64,000 nt of DNA from Pseudozyma flocculosa PF-1 (Eukaryota > Basidiomycota > Ustilaginomycetes > Ustilaginales > Ustilaginaceae). Under the pieces are notes generated by a model. The model was not told the origin of the DNA and did not search any database. It saw only the letters and a program-made list of their open reading frames with translations. The DNA lies in the NCBI RefSeq assembly GCF_000417875.1, contig NW_006920870.1:370115-434114 (forward strand), read 5' to 3'. The position numbers and the translations under genes were made by a program. Shown piece by piece: positions 21,276-30,933 of this stretch. Positions within the stretch are counted from its first letter, which is position 1. Each line of letters begins with the position of its first letter.

Positions 21276-24200
21276 GAGCGATCGCACCACGGAGCGGAGG
21301 TAATCGGGGCATCGGGTCAGCAACGGAGGCCCCGGCACACTGGTCATCCAAGCGCAGTCGATCCGGGCGCGAGGCGGTCTGCTCACATCGACAAACTTAG
21401 CGAAGGCCGGATTCGACGACTTCTCCTTCTCGAACTCGTACTTGCCGTACAGCTGGTGCGCTCCGTACTTGACGAACGGCTGGAAGTGCGGCACCATCTC
21501 GAGGAGGATGTCGCCGATGCGGTCGACGACGGCCGCTTGCTTTTGCCGCTTGTTGAGCAGCTCCGACATCTTGGCGTTGACCGCGTGGATCTCGAGCACG
21601 TTCCAAAACACCTGCGTCACAAAGTCGTCGCGGCGTTCCTCGGGGACAATGTCCTGCGATCGAAGCGGCTTGATCCACTGGTCGCGCAGGTACTCGAGGT
21701 CGGCGACAAAGTCGCGCTCGGTGTACATGACCTCGTTGATGGCCTCTTGCCGTTTGCGCTCCGTGTCCGAGGTGCTGTCGAAGACGTCCTTTGACACCGA
21801 CTCGGCCCAGAGTGCGCCGCGCTCGACCGGCTCGCCCAGGCTCTCCTTGCTCATCGTCCTCTTGAGGCCCGGCTGCGGCTTCATGTTGAGCCTCGCTTGC
21901 TGCTCGAGCCGCCTCGGGCAGGCTATGCTGTAGCAGAGCCGGTCGCGCGTGCACGTCGGACTGTAGCAGTCGGTGAGCAGGGTAAACACACCTGTGGGCA
22001 GGGCGTCGTCGTCTTCGTCGACGACATTGTCGCTTCCGATGCCCCCGGTGGGCCCACCCTGGCCCTTGGCATTGTCGTAGAGGCCGTAATGGGTCGATGT
22101 GGCCGGCGTGACGCTATCCGGAGACCGCATCGATGACGCTGCAGTGGGTCGACTCGACGACATCGACGAGATCGAGGCAGCGGGATTGAGGCTGGTCGTC
22201 GAATTGTCCCGCGTGACGGCGCGGGTTGTCGAGATCCGCCCGCTCTGCACGGAGCCTCTCTCCCCAGCCTCGTCAAAGCCGTTCCTCTCGCCGCCGCCGC
22301 CGCCGCCGCCGCCACCGAATCCTGACGTCGGCACCCTAACCTTGAACTGGTAGATCTCGTTGGGCGAGTCGCGCAGCCGGTGGTCGTAGGTGACGTCGTG
22401 GAAGAACTTCTGTGCATCGAGCGCCCGACCCAGCAGCAACGCCAGGTTGCGGTCGGTGGTCTTGATGATGTAGGCGATCCGATCGACGGCTTCCCTGCCG
22501 TCAAAGGCGTCGCTGTAGGTAAGGCCGTCCTTGGCCCTCTCGGACAGAGTGACTCGGGAGCGGAACGCCTCGGCCACCTTTGACAGCAGGGCCGGGTAGA
22601 CGAGAGGCCCTCGGCGACTGGACGAGCTTGGTGCCGCCTTGACGCCATTGACGCTTCCCTGAGGCGACACGGGCGTCGGCAGGATGGACGGGCGAGAGGC
22701 GGCCTGCCCGAACGACATGGACCGCTGATCCGCACGGCCCATACTGCCGGCGCCCTTGGCCAGGTCGGTGGGCTCGTGGCGCCCTCCGAGCGGGTTCACC
22801 ATGCCAGGGGCGTAGGCAGCCTGTGCTGCCTGTGTCGCACTCGAGGCGGTCCGCATCCTGGCCGGGCGCTCCCAGCCACTCCCGCCGAGATTGCCGTATG
22901 GGCCGAGGGGCGCAAAGGCAGCGCCGACCCCACCGGCGCCAGCTCCTCCTCCCTGACCGCCCAAGAAGCCGCTTCCGTTGGTGTGGGGCAGATGGACGCT
23001 GGACGTTGAAATGGGCTGGAAGTTCCTCGATGCGCTTTGGTTGCCGGGGAGCGTATAGATCGAGTTCGAGATCGACTGGCGATCAGACTCGAACGAGCCT
23101 CTCCGCCGGCCGTCGCCATAGATGGAAGACGCCGCTGACCGCTGGCCCAGCAGGTTGTCGTAGAAGCCTGCCGGTGCAAGTTGGGGGAAGGGGGGCGATG
23201 CAGCAGGCCGCGACGTGGACGATTCAACGACTGTCGCAAACGACTCCGGGACGTCCGGTCCACCGGAGAGAGCCAAGGCTCTGCTCGAGACAACAAGAGA
23301 CGGACTCACCTTGCGAGTAATCGACCTGATCAAGGCCGCTGGTGGGCACCTCTTCGGGTCCTCTGCCGCCACTCGGTCCCGGTCTCGACCCTGCAGAAAC
23401 GTCTCGTTCCGCGGCATTGCCGACAGCAGATGCGCCGAAGCTGTCGAGCCGCCGCGAGCTCCTCGAGGCGGGGCTTGTCGGCGTGGGCGCGTCCTCGGCA
23501 GTTGCGCCAAACCAGTACTCGGACTTGTCGTCATCCTGATCGTCGCGAGCCAGCTCGATGCTTGGGAGGCGGGGCGGCGGCCGCTGTGCGGCGGGCTCCG
23601 CGATGCCCATACGGCCGACGGATGCGCTCATCAGGTCGATGCTGGGACCTCGGCCTATCGAAGCCATCGAGGGAAAGTCGTGCTTTGCGGGGCCGTGGTC
23701 CGCGTAGGTCGATCCACGCGGCGAGTGGCTGTTGGGGTTGGAGTACCCGCCAGGTGCCACCGGCCCCGCTCCAGATCCGCCGGGCGTGGCCCCATTGCCG
23801 TTGCCGAGGTTGCCGACACTTGTGCTACCGCCGCCGTTCATGTAGTGGCTCGCATAGGCGCTGGCGGGTGTGATGCCGGGAGTCGAGGAGCGGTAGGCAT
23901 CGGCCGCGCTGCCGAGGCCGTTGCCGTAGGCAGAGTAGCTGGCCATCGACATGCGCGGATCGGATCCGGTGGTGGATGGGACGGTACTGACCCTCCGGTC
24001 GCCGGCCATGCTGTCGCGATGATAGCTGCTATCGCCGGACGAAACGATCGAAGGCGCGTAGTTCCCTGTGCCGCCTCCGGTTCCACCGCCGTAATACGGA
24101 GGCATGCCGTGATGATGCTGCTGCTGCTGCTGTTGGGGCGGCGCGGAAGCCGCCGTCATCGGACCGCCGTCGGGATAGCCCTGCCCAAATCCAGCTGGGT

Positions 24201-24405
24201 AGCCCATCATGCCCGCGGTCCATCTCTGGTTGTTGGTCGCGGCATAATTGGCCGGCGGAGGCCGATAACCTGCGTGGGGGCCCGTCGGCGGTCCCGAGGG
24301 AGGTTGTGGTCCCTTTGGCTTGGCGGTCGGGCGGCCGAAGATGCTCTCGTAGGCCATCGTCCGCTTGTCGGGCGGAATACCCTGATGCGCGCCTGGCCCC
24401 GACAT
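18820..24405 (-). CDS. ROM2: Rho1 guanine nucleotide exchange factor (ROM2 type)
   Basis: Rom2-type proteins activate Rho1 in the cell-wall integrity and polarised-growth pathway at the plasma membrane. I read three exons: 24405-23310, 23167-21387 and 21087-18820, joining as ..DYSQ|GFYDN.. and ..FAKFVD|ETERLPQ.., for 1714 residues. The long N-terminal region is Gly/Ser/Pro-rich with a Gln/His tract. A DEP domain lies near 555-640. The DH domain starts near 831 (RKRQEAINEVMYTERDF) and ends near 1030, with LNGYLTKPTTRLARYPLLLE in exon 3. PH follows at about 1045-1190 and a CNH domain at about 1225-1510, then a Pro/Gly-rich tail. The order DEP-DH-PH-CNH is diagnostic. Intron 2 (21386-21088) interrupts the DH domain and contains a GA microsatellite with a 90-N gap, so its true length is unknown; both splice sites lie outside the gap. 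A downstream ATG at 24357 (MAYESIF) is an alternative start. Confidence 0.92.
21112..21274. repeat. (GA)n microsatellite spanning the intron gap
   Basis: GA dinucleotide arrays flank the N run on both sides (CT on the coding strand). They sit near the acceptor of intron 2 of the Rho GEF gene and may extend its pyrimidine tract. Confidence 0.9.
21140..21229. other. Assembly gap of 90 Ns
   Basis: A run of 90 Ns within the GA/CT microsatellite of the Rho GEF intron. The missing sequence is probably more of the same repeat. Confidence 0.95.
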
Positions 24406-25595
24406 GGCGGTGGCGAGAAGTGAGTCGGCGAGCTGGTGAGGGCCTCGGGAGGGGCAGCCACCTCCGGATTGCAAGGGAGCGACGGGTCGGTTAAAGAAGG
24501 CGGGAAAGAGTCGGGCTTGGGCACGTCGTGAGCGAGATGCCGCGAGCTTGCAGTCGTCAAAGGAAGGTCGTTATGCAGTTTGATACGGATCCACCTCAAA
24601 GCTATGCCTCGGCGACTACGTTCATCGAGATAGGAAGCCGTTGCGTGATCGGGTGTCGTGATTTGTCGTCAAGAGCACGGGCCGGCGCCGTCCGTTGCGA
24701 GGTGCCGGTAGCTGTAGCCGTCAAGATCGATGCAGGGTCAGGCAGTCGGAGCTGATGGAACGCGATGCTGTAGGGCAGGATACAGCCGTCAGCAGATGGT
24801 TGGGCGGCGTTGGGCTGCAGACCGAGCAGATGAGCGGAGAGGAGTCGGGCTGCCGGCGCTCCAAAGTAGGTGGCAGTGAAGGGCCTTCCAAGGAGGGGAG
24901 AGGAGAGGAGGGTCGGTTCCTCTTGATTAGTCCTGTCGCCGGACGAGGTGCCTTGCGGGATGCGGTCGCAGGGCAAGAGTCGAAGGCAGCAGGCTGAGAG
25001 ATTGGATTGATCGGGCTATGTCGAAAGGCTGGATCTGCCCATCCCAATCTCCAGACCGGGCGAGACGACTCGAAGCTGGCAGAGGAGGGGTTTTCACGGT
25101 CCCGACCTGCAAGCGTGTAGACCGTAGAGCGGATGTGAGCTTGGGGAAGGTGACCAAGTCCGGGTTGCTGGCGAAGGCGGGCGGCGGAGGCGGGGGCAGA
25201 TGCGCTTTGAAACGGGTGAAAACGAGACGTCGAAAGTCGCAGAAGGCCACTTTTTCGGTGGGAGGAGGGGTGGTTGGAGTGTGCAATGGCTCGACGAGGG
25301 AGAAGAGGGTCGCGCTGGGAGCTTAAGACGAGATGTCACCACGAAGGTGGGCAGGGGAGCGAGACGAGTCGGGCGATGGGATGGAGGAACGGGTCGGGTC
25401 GCAGGGCTCGGCAATCGACGATGAGAAAGAGGAAGGTTCGAGGGTGAAGGAAGTGGGCAGAGGTGGCGAGAAGGTGTGGAAAGAGAGGAGGCCGAGATGG
25501 GGGCGAAGGATGACGACCAAGAGTTGGGCAATGCTGCTGCTGTGGTGGGGAGGGCGAGCTGGCCGAGCCTCGCTCTCGACGGCGAGGTTGGGGTT

Positions 25596-25648
25596 GCGGT
25601 GCGGTGTGGTGTGGTGAGCTGTGCTGCGCTGCGCTGCGCTGTGCTGTG
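25596..25648. repeat. Pentanucleotide array (GTGCG/GTGTG/CTGCG)
   Basis: Successive five-base units GTGCG, GTGTG, GTGTG, GTGAG, CTGTG, CTGCG (x3) and CTGTG (x2) read without interruption: an imperfect array with period five. Confidence 0.8.
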
Positions 25649-25686
25649 TCTGTGTGCTGTGCGGTGCCGCTGCGCGGTGCCGTTGG

Positions 25687-25732
25687 CCTGCCTGTCTGTC
25701 TGCCTGTCTGCCTGTCTGCCTGTCTGCCTGCC
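25687..25732. repeat. (TGCCTGTC)n array
   Basis: About five copies of an eight-base unit made of alternating TGCC and TGTC. Confidence 0.9.
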
Positions 25733-25987
25733 AGACTCTAACTGGCTGCTTGCTTTGGGTGCTGCTCGCTCTGCCTGGCCGGCCTGACTGCCCCTCGTGC
25801 ACGCCAGACGACGACGGGCCGACGGAGAGCGAGCCAGCCAGCCAGCCCGCCCGCCAGCCCGCCCGCGACCCTCGCTTTGGCGTGAGGCCGGGGGCCGGGC
25901 GACGAACAACCTCGTTAATCGCAGGCTCAAACCGATTTCCGATTTGGCCAACCTGTTGTTCTGCTGGCTTGCCATCGCCTCCACCTG

Positions 25988-26009
25988 CCAGGCCAGGCCA
26001 GGCCAGGCC
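25988..26009. repeat. (CAGGC)n pentanucleotide array
   Basis: Four perfect copies of CAGGC between the Rho GEF and FAD1 genes. Confidence 0.9.
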
Positions 26010-26204
26010 CGCCTCGGGTCTTTGGCACCGAGGCTAGGGCTGGTGGACCCTGGACGCTCGATGGCTCTCTGACTGCACCGGACACTGCTGCTCGTGACAG
26101 GTCTCGGGCGAAAAAGAGGGGCGTGCACCGGCCCACGGCCGATTACGCAGCCAGCCCGCCGCTCCACACGTCTCGGCCCACCCCCGAAGCTTTCAGGAAG
26201 CCAA

Positions 26205-26224
26205 CAGGCCAGGCCAGGCCAGGG
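26205..26224. repeat. (CAGGC)n pentanucleotide array, second copy
   Basis: Three to four copies of CAGGC, about 170 bases upstream of the FAD1 start codon. Confidence 0.88.
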
Positions 26225-26289
26225 CCACCCGTGGGCACCACTCGCACCGGCCCTCGACCGCTCCGCTTCACTCCTCTCTCCTCGCTGCC

Positions 26290-26312
26290 CTCGCCTCGCC
26301 TCGCCTCGCCTC
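26290..26312. repeat. (TCGCC)n pentanucleotide array
   Basis: Four perfect copies of TCGCC in the 5' leader or proximal promoter of FAD1. Confidence 0.9.
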
Positions 26313-26394
26313 TTGATCCACCTCGATCTCCATCCTTGCCCATCCTCGGTCGCACCGCGCTGGCCTGCGCACCCTCCTAGCCATCCTCGTCAGT

Positions 26395-27899
26395 ATGGCA
26401 CAACCGGCAGGCGGTCCCTCGTCGCATCCTCGGCCGCCACCAGCGCCGCAGCAGCCATCGTCGGGATGGCTCCGCTCCATCGATGCCGTCTACGACCTCT
26501 TTGAGCGCCCCGAGATCGCAGCACAGGCGCCACACCTCTCGGAAAAGGTCAGGACTGCAGTGCGCCTCTGCGAAGACGTGATCAGGGAGGTGGGATGGCA
26601 CCGATGCGCCCTCAGCTTCAACGGCGGAAAGGACTGTAAGTTGGCTGCGCTCGCCAGTCGTACCGCGCGACCCTCATTCCTGCCCTCCTCGGCCCGTCTG
26701 CTAACGTACCGCATCGCTCTCTTCCTATCTTCCCCTCCTCGTCCTCTAGGCACCGTGCTCGTACACATCCTCGCGGCCGTCCAAAGACGCCTCTTGTCGC
26801 TCTCATCGAGCACCAGCAGCAGCAGCAGCAACAGTACGGCCTCGCGCGTCCAACCCGACCCTCAGCCCTCGTCGCCAACCTACGCACTGCCCCCCATCCA
26901 GAGCCTGTACATCACCTGCCCCTCTCCCTTTCCCACAGTGGAAAAGTTCATCGCCTTTTCCGCCTCGCCCACCCACGGCTACAACCTCGACCTCGTCACC
27001 GTACCCGGCGGCATGAAGGAGGGGCTACGCACCTACCTCGAAGGCGGCGGGAGCACCCAGATTGGGTGCAACGGCGCCGATGTCGATGCCGAGACACAGG
27101 CGCAGGCGCAGCGGCAAGGGGAGGGCGGGCCAAGACCGAAGCGGGACATCCAGTGCGTCTTTATCGGTACCCGCCGCGACGACCCGCATGGACGTGAGTG
27201 CAGTCTGCCGTCCCCAGCCAACTCGATCCGATCGACGTCGTGGATCGCCGCCCATTCGCTGACCTCGTCTTTCGTCGCCGCCATCTCTTTGTGCGGATCG
27301 CATCTCTTCCCGCCCGCAGCCTCGCTCTCGGCGCGCTCCTGGACCGATGCAGACTGGCCGCGCGTCGAGCGCATCCACCCGATCCTGACGTGGGAGTACA
27401 AGGACGTGTGGGACTTTTTGCGCTGTCGACACCTCGCCGACCCGCAGGCTGCTGTCGACCACGACGCGCTGGCGAGCACGTACGGCGTCGCGGGTGGCGG
27501 CGACGAGGGCGTACCGTACTGCCTGCTGTACGAGCAGGGGTGAGAAATGACTCCCGCTCGTCTTTGCTCTCCACAGAGAAGAGACGTCGATCTGACACCT
27601 TCCTCTGCCCTCCACCACCCCCCCCCCCCCCCGGGCATCATCCCTGCCTCAACATCAACAGCTACACCTCGTTGGGATCGACGTACAACACCCATCCCAA
27701 CCCCGTCCTGCGACTCGACGATTCCGCCACGGCCCAGACGTCGGATCGGCATCCCGTCGTCGTCGGCGATGGGACGGCGAGCGGCAGGTGGAAACCGGCC
27801 TACATGCTCCAGGACGGAAGCCTCGAGCGCGCCGGCCGCGAAGGTTCGTCGGCGGCGTCGTCGTCGTCGTCCAAGTTGGCAGAGCGGCCGGTTGCATAG
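26395..27899 (+). CDS. FAD1: FAD synthetase (FMN adenylyltransferase)
   Basis: Fad1 transfers AMP from ATP to FMN to make FAD, in the cytosol. I read four exons: 26395-26635, 26750-27193, 27320-27539 and 27662-27899, joining as ..NGGKDC|TVLVH.., ..DDPHG|PSLS.. and ..YEQG|YTSLGST.., for 380 residues. The PAPS-reductase-like P-loop SFNGGKDCTVLVHIL is split by intron 1. GTRRDDPHG, IHPILTWEYKDVWDFLR, PYCLLYEQGYTSLGS and WKPAYMLQDG match Fad1 and the FAD synthase domain of human FLAD1. There is a Ser/Pro linker after the P-loop and an acidic/Gln insert near residues 195-215. Intron 3 contains a run of 15 Cs close to its acceptor. The last residues are a Ser-rich tail without motif. Confidence 0.95.
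27618..27632 (+). repeat. C15 homopolymer in FAD1 intron 3
   Basis: A run of 15 cytosines 29 bases before the intron 3 acceptor. Homopolymers of this length are prone to sequencing and replication slippage. Confidence 0.9.
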
Positions 27900-27925
27900 C
27901 TAGAGGCGAGTGTACCACTGCAAAA

Positions 27926-27967
27926 GCATCGCACCGCATCGCATCGCACCGCATCGCATCGCACCGC
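27926..27967. repeat. (GCATC/GCACC)n pentanucleotide array
   Basis: Eight consecutive five-base units alternate between GCATC and GCACC, giving a higher-order period of 15. The array begins 27 bases after the FAD1 stop, in its probable 3' untranslated region. Confidence 0.9.
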
Positions 27968-28187
27968 GCAACATCGGCATCGCTCTTGCTTCTAAAGTCG
28001 AGAAACGGGGCCGTCCGGATCGATGTAGTTATCGTGCTGCGGGTGCACGGTATCGCATTGCAGTTGCCCAAGAGCCCGTCACCCGGGCTCGCCGCGCACC
28101 TGCAACTCTCGCCCAGCGGGCACACCTCCGCCCAGTCCCAGAGGGGCGAAAGGGAAACGCCGTTCGATACTCACCCATCCGCGCCAA

Positions 28188-28492
28188 TCAGAGCCCATCC
28201 TCTTCAGGCGGCACCCAGCGCCGGGCGAGGTCCCAGTAGCCCTCGAGTTTGGGACCGAGGACCTCCTTGGCCGAGTGGTCGTTGGGACACGCGACGGCGC
28301 GGAAGCCGCTGGCAAAGTTGCGCTCGCGCAGCGGGCCCTCGAAGATGAGCTCGCACCGGTTCTCGGCCAGGTCGACTTCCGAGGCGTCGCGCGTGGCCAG
28401 CTCGTCGAACCGCGCCCGTCGGCTCGATGACCCCACATCCGCCGCTGCCGTGACCTGAGCCTTTGACGACCCCTCGCCCCCGCCGCCATCGT

Positions 28493-28527
<35 letters not shown>

Positions 28528-30350
28528 TCGTTCATCCTTCCCGGATCGGTCCAGTCGATGCGCACCGTCATGAGCCGCTTGAACCCCTTGAGCCCCTTGG
28601 ACGCCCCCTCGACAATGACGAGCGCAAACGAAGGGTTGAAGATGGTCAGGCCGGTGAGGTGGTAGTCTTGCGCATTGTACCGCACCTTTTTCTTGTGCCA
28701 GGGCGCGACGAGGTGCTTGATCCGGTACACCTGGCACCCGATCCCCTTGGCCTCGTCCTGCTCGACCTTGCGCAGCGCCTTTTCCTTGCGCTGCTCGGGC
28801 GTCAGCTTGCGCTCGGCATTGGCACGCTCGTGCGCCTCCTTGCGCGCCAGGATCTCGCGCCGCACCCGCGCCTCGACCTTGGTCGGATCGGCCACGGCCT
28901 CCGAGGTCAGGACGCGCATCAGGTTCGACAGCTTCACCTTGGGCGGGTCCGGCGGCAGCAGGCCCATCTTGATCCGGTCGCGCTTGTCCTGCTGTTCGGC
29001 CGCCCGCCGCTGCCGGCGCATCTTCTTCATCTCCTTTTTCGTCAGCCGGACGCCCGCCGGCGCCACCTTGATCTGGTCCGAGGGCGCTGGAATCGGGATC
29101 GGATGCTGGACGTAAGGGTCGATGGGCGAGTCCTTGCCATAAAGCAGCGGCCCAGTGACGGCGGCTGCGGTCGAGGCGCCCACGTCGGTCGTCTCGCGCG
29201 CCTTGCCCTTGTCGAGCATGGTGGCCACGTCCTCGTCGTCCGGCACGTCGTCGTAGCTCTTGTTGGGCAGCAGGCCGATGTCCCACCACTCGACGTCGGG
29301 CGGCGGCAGACGCTGCAGCACCTTTTCGTCGCCGGCCAGGTCGTCTTGCAGGCCGGCCTTGCGCGCGCTCTCCTGGATCCTGCGCTTGAGGTCTTCCATC
29401 TGTGCCTCCCTGCGCACCTCTTCGGCCTCCTGGATGTGCCTACCCGGTCGGTGGAAGGAGAAACCCTTGTGCATGCTCTTTGGCTTTGGCTTTGGCTGAT
29501 CTGCGCCGCTGTCGGAGGCGGCTGCGTCGATGGAGTCGGCGAGGTAGGGGTTGGCTCGAGGCGGGACAGCGCCACGCCCGTTGGCGCCCCGGGTGCCGCT
29601 GGTCGCGGTCGAGGGTCGGGCATTGGCCTGGAGGGAGGCGAACTTGGGAGCCACCGAGCGCACCTGTTCCTGAATCTTGGCAGCATCGCCGCCGAGAAGC
29701 AGAGGGTGGATGCCAGGGGGCGCCTTGGGGGTCTCTGATTTGGCAGACGGCGGCGGGGCTGTGGTCGCGGAGCTGATTGTCGAAGTGGGAGCTGCGGGTG
29801 GCCTCTGTGCGTGCTGCAGTCCCTGCTGGGCGAGCAGCCTGGCTTTTGCCTCTGCGACCTTTCTCTGAATGTCTTCGAGCGATGATGGGACGGGCGCGGC
29901 GGGTCGAGCCGAGGGTGGTGGTCGTGGTGCTGCGGCTGGGGTGGACCGTGCTACGGCAGGCGTGGCGGCGGTTGGCGAGGCCTGGGGGGGCTGAGGAGGA
30001 CGGCTGGGAGGTACCCCAGCTGGGCGTGCGGCGAGGTTGGACATCTGTGCCTGGATCCTTGCCCGCGCGGCCTCGATCTGTGCCTGTACGCTGCTGGACA
30101 TGACGCCGGACGTGGACGACGAGGTGCCCGACGAGGGGGCAGAGGCGGGGACTGCGCCATTCTTGTTGGTGGTGCTGATGCCGCTGCCGCTGCTGCTAGA
30201 CGAGGCTAGGCCTTGGATGATGCTGACGGGCTGTGTGCCGGTCTTTGTGCGTTTTTGCGGGACGGCGGGCTTGGTCGACGAGAGCGAAGGGTCGTCGTCG
30301 TCATCGTCTGCGTCGCCAAAGACGTTGCGAAGGGGTCTCTTGGGCGGCAT
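28188..30350 (-). CDS. PRP3: U4/U6 small nuclear ribonucleoprotein PRP3
   Basis: Prp3 binds the U4/U6 duplex and stabilises the U4/U6.U5 tri-snRNP before spliceosome activation. This is a single exon of 720 residues. The N-terminal 300 residues are Ala/Pro/Ser-rich and carry two short helices of the form QAQIEAARARIQAQM and DIQRKVAEAKARLLAQ. The core PRP3 domain spans about 290-555, including SFHRPGRHIQEAEE, PDVEWWDIGLL and the basic RLTKKEMKKMRRQRRAAEQQ. The C-terminal DUF1115 (RNA-binding ferredoxin-like) domain runs from about 560 to 715, with FNPSFALVIVEGASKGLKGF and ending KLEGYWDLARRWVPP. A Gly/Asp-rich insert splits DUF1115 near 607-628. Its start lies next to a long GTG/CAC array shared with PCS60. 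Confidence 0.95.
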
Positions 30351-30933
30351 GGTGGTGGTGTCCGTGAGAAAGGACGAGGGGCCGTCGTAGTCGCGGTCGC
30401 TGTGGTGGTGGTGGTGGTGGTGGTGGTGGTGGTGGTGGTGGTGGTGGTGGTGGTGGTGGTGGTGGTGGTGTGCCGCTGCGAATGCTGGCGCTGACAGCCA
30501 GCGCCGCTGGGGCGCGAGTGGGTGGCGCCGCCTTTTTGCCGGCGAGCGAGATCCGCTCCACTTTGGGGTGGGCGAGGCTGGCCAGAGCGAGACGCGGATC
30601 CGAAGCGCAGTCAGGTGTAGCCTAGCCTACCCCTTCTAGAGTGTCGCCCCGGCGCTGCGCCTCTGCGGTGGACGCCGAGCTTTTGGCCGAGGGCCAAGCG
30701 AGGGCGGGCATACGCCGGCCGGCATCGATGATGGCATGGCATGGGCCTGCACAACAGCCCAGAAGCAAGAAGCAAGATGGAGAGAGCACGCAAGACACAG
30801 CAGCAGTCGCCGCCCTGACTCGCTCCCTTCGTGCGCCCTCCTCGTCCTTCCACCCCGGCCCGCCATCTCGACAACCACCACCACCACCTTCACCGTCCCC
30901 GCTCGCTTTCCCACCCGCCCACCAGCTATAGCC
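30351..30933. other. Divergent promoter region
   Basis: This is shared by PRP3 (-) and PCS60 (+). It contains a long GTG array near the PRP3 end. The sequence before the PCS60 ATG is C- and CA-rich. No clear TATA box is visible. Confidence 0.55.
30403..30470. repeat. (GTG)n trinucleotide array
   Basis: A perfect GTG array of about 22 copies, starting 53 bases upstream of the PRP3 start codon, where it reads as CAC on the PRP3 strand and probably lies in the 5' untranslated region. Confidence 0.95.

Larger units (their letters stand above)
24406..26394. other. Long divergent promoter region, repeat-rich
   Basis: About 2 kb separates the Rho GEF start (-) from the FAD1 start (+). Open frames here are low-complexity. 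It contains at least five short tandem arrays (CTGCG-type, TGCCTGTC, two CAGGC and one CTCGC), listed separately. No gene is recognised. Confidence 0.6.
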
